Assembly: GCA_937884605.1 (NCBI GenBank)
Contig: CALGDM010000010.1
Location: 1 to 36,156, forward strand
Direction: 5' to 3'
DNA from: an uncultured Spiribacter sp.
Lineage (GTDB): Bacteria; Pseudomonadota; Gammaproteobacteria; Nitrococcales; Nitrococcaceae
Length of the DNA stretch: 36,156 bases
Shown here: in pieces, positions 31,915-36,156 of the stretch
Numbering within the stretch: the stretch's first letter is position 1
Layout: each line of letters begins with the position of its first letter
The notes under the pieces: model-generated
Told to the model about the DNA's origin: nothing
Seen by the model: the letters and a program-made list of their open reading frames with translations, nothing else
The model's database searches: none
Position numbers and translations under genes: made by a program

Positions 31915-33648
31915 ATGACCGATAGCCCCTCCCGCTATCAACAGGTTGCCACCGCGGCGCGTTGCATCCACGACGGCTTTCTCGATTACAACCGCTCGTT
32001 CCGCGAGATCACGGCGCGGGCGGGGCGACGCTTCGAGGAGCGCGACTGGAAAGGCCAAATGGCGGATATCGCGGCCCGGGTCGAGCTCTACGAGCTCTGG
32101 GCCCGGCGCACCGTCGATACCCTGCGCACCGCGATCGGCGACGACCTGGCCGCGCACAGTTTCTGGGCCGAGGTGCGCGAGTGCTTCGGCCGCCGGGTCG
32201 AGGCCGTGCCCGACGCGGGCTTCATGAAAACCTTCTTCAACTCCATTACCCGACGCGTGTTCGGCACCCGCGGGGTGGATGCGGCGGTGGAGTTTGTCCA
32301 GCCGCCGCCCGAGGAAGGGATCGAGTCGCTCACCATGCGCCGCTATCCGTGCTGGAACGACCTCGATCAGGCCTGTCGGCGCGTCCTCGAGGACTTTGCC
32401 TTCGAGCGGTCCTACGGGGACCGGGACGCCGACGCCCGCGGCATGGCCGCCACCATTCGCGAGCAGTTGGGCGGGGTCCAGGCCGACGCCGACTGCCTGC
32501 GCTTTGAGTTCATCGACTCGCATTTCTTTCAGGGCACGCGGGCCTATCTGGTCGGGCGGATGCGCCTGAGCGACGAGATTCGTCCCATCGTGGTGGCGCT
32601 GCGCAACGACGACGAGGGCATCGCGGTGGACGCCGTCCTGCTCACCGCCGATCAGGTCGGCGTGGTGTTCTCCTACACCCGCTCGTACTACTTTGCCGAC
32701 CCCACCTCGGTGGTCGCGGCGGTGCAGTTCCTCCACGGGCTACTGCCCGATAAGCCCATCGACGAGCTCTACACCGTGCTCGGGCGACTGCGCCAGGGCA
32801 AGACCGAGCGCTACCGCCAGCTCATGCACCATCTGGACGCCACGGGGGACGAGTTCGTGCATGCCGCCGGTGATGCCGGGCTGGTGATGATCGTGTTCAC
32901 CCTCCCCTCGTTCAATCTGGTCTTTAAGATCATGCGCGACGTCTTTCGGCCGCCGAAGACCACCACTCAGGAAGACGTCCACCAGAGCTATCGCCTGGTC
33001 TCGCGCCATGATCACGCCGGGCGGCTGATTGATACGCAGTTCTTTCGCAATCTGGAGCTGCCCCGCGAGCGCTTCTCGGAGGCACTGGTTGACGAGCTCA
33101 TGCGTGAGGCCCCGCGAACCGTCGCCGTCAATGGCGATCAGTTGGTGTTTGCCCACGCTTACGTCGAGCGCCGGGTGCGCCCGCTCAACCTCTACATCCG
33201 CGAGGTCGAAGAAGCCGAAGCCAAGCGTGTCATCCTCGATTATGGGCGCTGCATCAAGGATCTGGCCGCCACCAACATCTTCGCCGGCGACCTGCTGCTC
33301 AAGAACTTCGGCGTCACCAGTTCCGGGCGCGTTGTGTTCTACGACTACGACGAGGTGATGCTCGTCAGCGATTGCCGGTTCTATGAGCTGCCCGAGCCCG
33401 ACGAGGATTTTCCGCTCATGGAGCACGCCACCACACGGTTTGTGGGCGCCCACGACATCTTCCCCGAAGAATTCATCCGGTTTCTGGCCATGCCCGCGTT
33501 TTTGCGCCAGACCTTTCTCAGTGAGCACAGCGATCTGCTGACCGCTGAATACTGGCGTGACATCAAGCGCCGACGCGTGGCCGGCGAAGTCGCCGAGATC
33601 GTCCCCTACGCCCGCCAGAGCATTGCGCCCCAGCAGATCACGCTCTAG
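31915..33648 (+). CDS. aceK: Isocitrate dehydrogenase kinase/phosphatase (AceK)
   Basis: AceK phosphorylates and dephosphorylates isocitrate dehydrogenase in one active site, switching carbon between the TCA cycle and the glyoxylate shunt. The 577-residue protein matches E. coli AceK in length. It has the regulatory domain (1 to about 310) and the kinase domain with VFTLPSFNLVFKIMRD (ATP-site Lys338), NIFAGDLLLKNFGVT, and VVFYDYDEVML with Asp477 and Asp479, two residues offset from the E. coli Asp475/Asp477. A GGAG lies 7 nt before the ATG. Being in one unit with its target icd is informative. Its presence implies a glyoxylate shunt, whose aceA and aceB genes are not in this window. The TAG stop shares CTAG with pilT. 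Confidence 0.97.
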   Translation: MTDSPSRYQQVATAARCIHDGFLDYNRSFREITARAGRRFEERDWKGQMADIAARVELYELWARRTVDTLRTAIGDDLAAHSFWAEVRECFGRRVEAVPDAGFMKTFFNSITRRVFGTRGVDAAVEFVQPPPEEGIESLTMRRYPCWNDLDQACRRVLEDFAFERSYGDRDADARGMAATIREQLGGVQADADCLRFEFIDSHFFQGTRAYLVGRMRLSDEIRPIVVALRNDDEGIAVDAVLLTADQVGVVFSYTRSYYFADPTSVVAAVQFLHGLLPDKPIDELYTVLGRLRQGKTERYRQLMHHLDATGDEFVHAAGDAGLVMIVFTLPSFNLVFKIMRDVFRPPKTTTQEDVHQSYRLVSRHDHAGRLIDTQFFRNLELPRERFSEALVDELMREAPRTVAVNGDQLVFAHAYVERRVRPLNLYIREVEEAEAKRVILDYGRCIKDLAATNIFAGDLLLKNFGVTSSGRVVFYDYDEVMLVSDCRFYELPEPDEDFPLMEHATTRFVGAHDIFPEEFIRFLAMPAFLRQTFLSEHSDLLTAEYWRDIKRRRVAGEVAEIVPYARQSIAPQQITL

Positions 33649-34667
33649 CTGTCGGTGACCGTCTTCGCCATTTCGGGGCTGATCTCGCCCCGACGCTGGA
33701 GCTGCTGGAGGGACTGCGCCATGGTCTGCATGCCGTGGGCCTGACCGGTCTGCAGCGCATTGGGTATCTGCGCCAGGTTGCTCTCACGGATCAGGTTTCG
33801 GATCGCCGGCACGGCCATCATGATCTCGAACCCGGCCACCCGGCCGCCGCCTTCGCGCTTTAACAGCGTCTGCGAGATCACGGCAAGCAGTGACTCGGCG
33901 AGCATTGCCCGCACCTGCGCCTGCTCATCGCCGGGGAAGGTGTTGATAATACGGTCAACGCTGCTGGCGGCGGTGCGCGTGTGCAAAGTGCCGAACACCA
34001 GATGCCCCGTCTCCGCCGCGGTCAATGCCAGACGGATGGTATCGGGGTCACGCAGCTCGCCGACCAGGATCACATCGGGATCCTCGCGCAGGGCGGCGCG
34101 AAGCGCATGCTTTGTGTCGATGGTGTGATGCCCCACCTCGCGCTGGGTGATGAGCGCCTGATTGGAGGGATGCACAAACTCGATCGGATCCTCAATGGTC
34201 AGGATATGTTCGGGATACTGGCGATTGCGGTGATCGACCATGGCAGCGAGCGTGGTGGACTTGCCCGAACCGGTGGGACCGGTCACCAGCACCAGTCCGC
34301 GCGAGCGGTCCGAGACCTGCCGGATCACCTCGGGCGCGCCCAGGTCATCCAGCGCCGGGATCTGCTGGGGTATCGCACGCAGGACGACACCCGGGCCATT
34401 GAGCTGCTCGTAGACGTTGACACGGAACCGCCCGGCGCCTTCCACCTGCAGCGCAAAGTCCACCTCGCGGTGGTCGCGATACTGGGCCTGCTGCGCCTCG
34501 TCCATGACCTCGAACAGGGCCTTCTCAAGCGCCTTGTGGGAGATCACCTCGTCGCTGAGTGTGCGCAGATCGCCATCAACACGAATCACCGGCGGCCCGC
34601 CGGCGGCGACGTGCAGGTCCGAGGCTTTGTGCTGCACGGCCTGGGTAATCAGGGCATTGAGGTTCAT
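33645..34667 (-). CDS. pilT: Type IV pilus retraction ATPase PilT
   Basis: PilT is the hexameric cytoplasmic motor that depolymerises type IV pili, driving twitching and DNA uptake. The 340-residue protein has the Walker A GPTGSGKST (130-138), Asp box ILTIEDPIEFVH, Walker B DVILVGELRDPDTI, the His box GTLHTRTA, and the diagnostic AIRNLIRE motif of PilT. The C-terminal ISPEMAKTVTDS is short, favouring PilT over the longer PilU. AGGAG lies 8 nt before the ATG. There is no yggS or pilU neighbour; instead it is divergent from two pilin-like genes. The stop codon overlaps that of aceK. Confidence 0.95.
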   Translation of the reverse strand: MNLNALITQAVQHKASDLHVAAGGPPVIRVDGDLRTLSDEVISHKALEKALFEVMDEAQQAQYRDHREVDFALQVEGAGRFRVNVYEQLNGPGVVLRAIPQQIPALDDLGAPEVIRQVSDRSRGLVLVTGPTGSGKSTTLAAMVDHRNRQYPEHILTIEDPIEFVHPSNQALITQREVGHHTIDTKHALRAALREDPDVILVGELRDPDTIRLALTAAETGHLVFGTLHTRTAASSVDRIINTFPGDEQAQVRAMLAESLLAVISQTLLKREGGGRVAGFEIMMAVPAIRNLIRESNLAQIPNALQTGQAHGMQTMAQSLQQLQRRGEISPEMAKTVTDS

Positions 34668-34700
34668 GATCGAGCTCCTGTGCCGGCGCGCAGACCGACG

Positions 34701-34741
34701 ACGCTAAAGCGTGATTGCATGGATTGGTTTAACCTACCAAT
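34701..34741. promoter_or_regulatory. Two inverted repeats between pilT and the first pilin
   Basis: ACGCT-AA-AGCGT (34701-34712) and ATTGGT-TTAACCT-ACCAAT (34723-34741) are both perfect inverted repeats in the 95-nt divergent gap. They are candidate operators for pilT, the pilin, or both. No strong promoter was recognised; TTGGTT and TATTTT with a 15-nt spacer are weak. Confidence 0.4.
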
Positions 34742-34762
34742 GTCGTATTTTGGCACGGGTAG

Positions 34763-35227
34763 ATGTCTGATCCCATGAACCACCCACTCCAAAAGGCGGG
34801 CAGAGCCGGGTTTACGCTGGTCGAGATGGTCATTGTCCTCGCCGTGCTCGCGGTCCTGGCCGCCGTAGCAATCCCACAGATCCAGCAAATCCAAAGGCAG
34901 GTCGAGCTCAACAATGTTGCGAGGAGTCTCGCCAGTGCCGCCGAGCACTCCTTCGCGCTGCAAGTGAGCGACCAGAACGGGTGGCCGGGCGTATGGACAA
35001 CGGCCTACGGCGTCAACATTTGCGATGCCCTCAATGACTTGAGCAGCAATCTGGTGCGGCCCTCCGAAAACGGGGGGAGTTACGGCATCGAGATCCCCGA
35101 CGGGTACATTGTTGCTCCCGCCGCGAATGCATCTTCAGAGGCCGTTACCTTCAGCGTTCCCAATGCGACGGGCGGAAGTCGGGATAGTCCGACCACGTCG
35201 GTCCTCTGTGCGCTGATCCCGGAGTAA
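34763..35227 (+). CDS. Type IV pilin-like protein (prepilin) 1
   Basis: The 154-residue protein has a class III prepilin leader: a 16-residue basic leader ending in Gly, cleavage before Phe17 (GFTLVEMVIVLAVLAVLAAVAIP), and the conserved Glu at mature position 5 (E21). A hydrophobic helix then enters a globular C-terminal domain with two cysteines, one in GVNICDAL and one in SVLCALIP, that could form the pilin disulfide loop. The ATG at 34763 has GGGTAG directly before it; a second ATG at 34775 would give a 12-residue leader and is equally possible. It is probably a major or minor pilin processed by PilD and retracted by PilT. Pseudopilin identity cannot be excluded. Confidence 0.85.
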   Translation: MSDPMNHPLQKAGRAGFTLVEMVIVLAVLAVLAAVAIPQIQQIQRQVELNNVARSLASAAEHSFALQVSDQNGWPGVWTTAYGVNICDALNDLSSNLVRPSENGGSYGIEIPDGYIVAPAANASSEAVTFSVPNATGGSRDSPTTSVLCALIPE

Positions 35228-35321
35228 TCCCGGCGCGGAAGCTGTAGCGACCGGACGAAGGATGAGACAATCTGAAACACGATGTAGAGGGGTTGAGCAA
35301 AGAGAGAGTCTGGAGGTGGTT

Positions 35322-35783
35322 ATGAAGACATTTGATCGGGCAAGTCAAAAGCAATATGGCTTTACATTGATTGAGCTCGTTATTGTTTTGGCAGTGCTCG
35401 GCGCGCTCTCAGCGATCGCAATACCTCAGCTCACTGGGCTTGAGGACGAGGCGGAGTTGCAGGCAATAGCCGCAAGCGCCTCATCCGAAATCAACAATGC
35501 ATTCGCGCGGGATCTAGCGGCGGGCGAAGCGGATGATACGTTCGGTGGAACCGGCGTAAATTGGGGAGATGACGAAATTTCTTGTCAAGCTGCGAATATC
35601 TGGGGAGAAGACAACCCCGAAACCAATGCGAACCTCGTTTTTGAATCGCTCGTTGGGTACAGAGCTTTTTATGGTGTGAATGTAGATCCCCCGAACGCCG
35701 CCCCAATAACAGTGCCGACGTATGTAAGCGGCGTAATTGGTTCTTCCCGCAACTGTTACATTAGGAAGAAAACTGCCCCATAA
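35322..35783 (+). CDS. Type IV pilin-like protein (prepilin) 2
   Basis: The 153-residue protein has a 13-residue leader, cleavage site QYG/FTLIELVIVLAVLGALSAIAIP, and Glu at mature position 5 (E18). The C-terminal domain is acidic, with cysteines in SCQAAN and RNCYIRK that could form a terminal disulfide loop. The start has an excellent GGAGGT 5 nt upstream; an in-frame ATG at 35262 lacks this. GC content is about 40 to 53% in sampled 60-base lines, far lower than the upstream genes, which suggests recent acquisition or diversification. The N-terminal helix resembles that of the first pilin but the C-terminal domains do not, so they are not simple recent duplicates. Confidence 0.87.
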   Translation: MKTFDRASQKQYGFTLIELVIVLAVLGALSAIAIPQLTGLEDEAELQAIAASASSEINNAFARDLAAGEADDTFGGTGVNWGDDEISCQAANIWGEDNPETNANLVFESLVGYRAFYGVNVDPPNAAPITVPTYVSGVIGSSRNCYIRKKTAP

Positions 35784-35806
35784 AATCCGCTCTCAAAAGG
35801 GCCTAG

Positions 35807-36156
35807 ATGTTCTCTAGAGTACTGGCACCGCAAATTGCGGTCCTATTGTTTATATTGGCCGCTGCGCTAATTGACCAGACCAATTATCAGCAGCACCTGA
35901 TGCATATTGCCGTGGCCGTTATTGCCGCGTTGACCGGCTTAGCTGTCGCCCTCGCCCGGCGGCCATCGGCAGGGTGCTGGCCAATTGGCCCCGCGGGTGT
36001 CTTGCTGCTGATGTTGATCGCCTGGAGCGCATTGGCGATCAGCTGGAGTCGTGTGCCGTATTTAACGGGGGTCGATCTCGCCGCTATGGGGTCAGTGGCC
36101 TTCGCGTATGCCGCCTGGCGGATTGTGATGGCACCCGAGCAGGGGCGGTATCGGGC
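35807..36156 (+). CDS. N-terminal part of a polytopic membrane protein, possibly O-antigen ligase/pilin oligosaccharyltransferase type
   Basis: An open frame runs from ATG 35807 off the right edge (116 codons seen). AAGGG lies about 6 nt upstream. The translation has hydrophobic segments at about 7-21, 33-50, 63-80 and 90-102 and a short periplasmic-type segment with ISWSRVPYLTGVD, which resembles the first loop of Wzy_C-family O-antigen ligases and PglL/TfpO/PilO pilin glycosylases. Position directly after two pilins supports a pilin-glycosylation role, as TfpO follows pilA in Pseudomonas. The signature periplasmic loop is not in the window, so this remains tentative. Confidence 0.6.
   Translation, partial: MFSRVLAPQIAVLLFILAAALIDQTNYQQHLMHIAVAVIAALTGLAVALARRPSAGCWPIGPAGVLLLMLIAWSALAISWSRVPYLTGVDLAAMGSVAFAYAAWRIVMAPEQGRYR

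Noticed and set aside
33645-34667. PilU instead of PilT
   Set aside because: The length (340 residues), short C-terminus and AIRNLIRE motif fit PilT better.
34751-34756. Possible sigma-54 -24 element (TGGCAC) before the first pilin
   Set aside because: The matching -12 GC would fall inside the coding region after the start codon, so a sigma-54 promoter here is not credible.

Overview
The window is a GC-rich, extremely gene-dense stretch of a gammaproteobacterial chromosome. Housekeeping proteins resemble their E. coli counterparts closely (PurB, FumC, Icd, AceK, RlmD, FolM). The order uvrC-pgsA-tRNA-Gly(GCC)-tRNA-Cys(GCA)-tRNA-Leu(TAA) matches the E. coli uvrC-pgsA-glyW-cysT-leuZ block. High GC, a phasin, a DUF3581 protein and near-absence of intergenic DNA suggest a streamlined member of the Ectothiorhodospiraceae (for example Spiribacter-like). 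That placement is an inference from family knowledge; no search was run. No CRISPR array, insertion sequence, rRNA or prophage was seen, and no gene-free stretch exceeds about 150 bases.

Layout. 1-768: C-terminal part of a propionyl-CoA synthetase. 809-4271 (minus): uvrC, pgsA, three tRNAs and folM, with a terminator-like hairpin inside the tRNA cluster. 4321-5154: stand-alone RibD-C-type reductase, meeting fumC tail to tail; fumC and purB are divergent. 7908-11569 (minus): cysM, a PolB-type 3'-5' exonuclease, rlmD and an ADP-ribose pyrophosphatase. 11600-16241: trmO, then (minus) an MscS-type channel coupled to a CocE/NonD hydrolase. 16388-16756: a phasin with its own promoter, paired operator-like arms and terminator. 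16864-21074: an RND efflux adaptor and pump. 21023-22441 (minus): fxsA and an AEC transporter that lacks a canonical start codon. 22520-24842: lytic transglycosylase, small HhH protein, DUF3581 protein. 24808-26837 (minus): MgtC/DUF4010 membrane protein and FkbM methyltransferase. 26869-30519: NYN-domain protein, M42 aminopeptidase (minus), and an ogt plus photolyase-like repair pair. 30576-33648: icd-aceK, the TCA/glyoxylate branch-point enzyme with its kinase/phosphatase. 33645-36156: pilT (minus), two type IV pilin-like genes and the start of a membrane protein, in a segment of visibly lower GC.

The most striking global feature is compaction. Four of the eight convergent gene pairs share a 4-bp stop/stop overlap (TTAA, TTAG, CTAG, CTAG), three others overlap by 35 to 77 bp, and four same-strand pairs overlap as ATGA. 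The most unusual individual items are a photolyase-like protein whose domains appear to be in swapped order, a phasin promoter straddled by a 13-bp inverted repeat, the hairpin and U-tract abutting tRNA-Cys, and the apparent CTG start of the AEC transporter.
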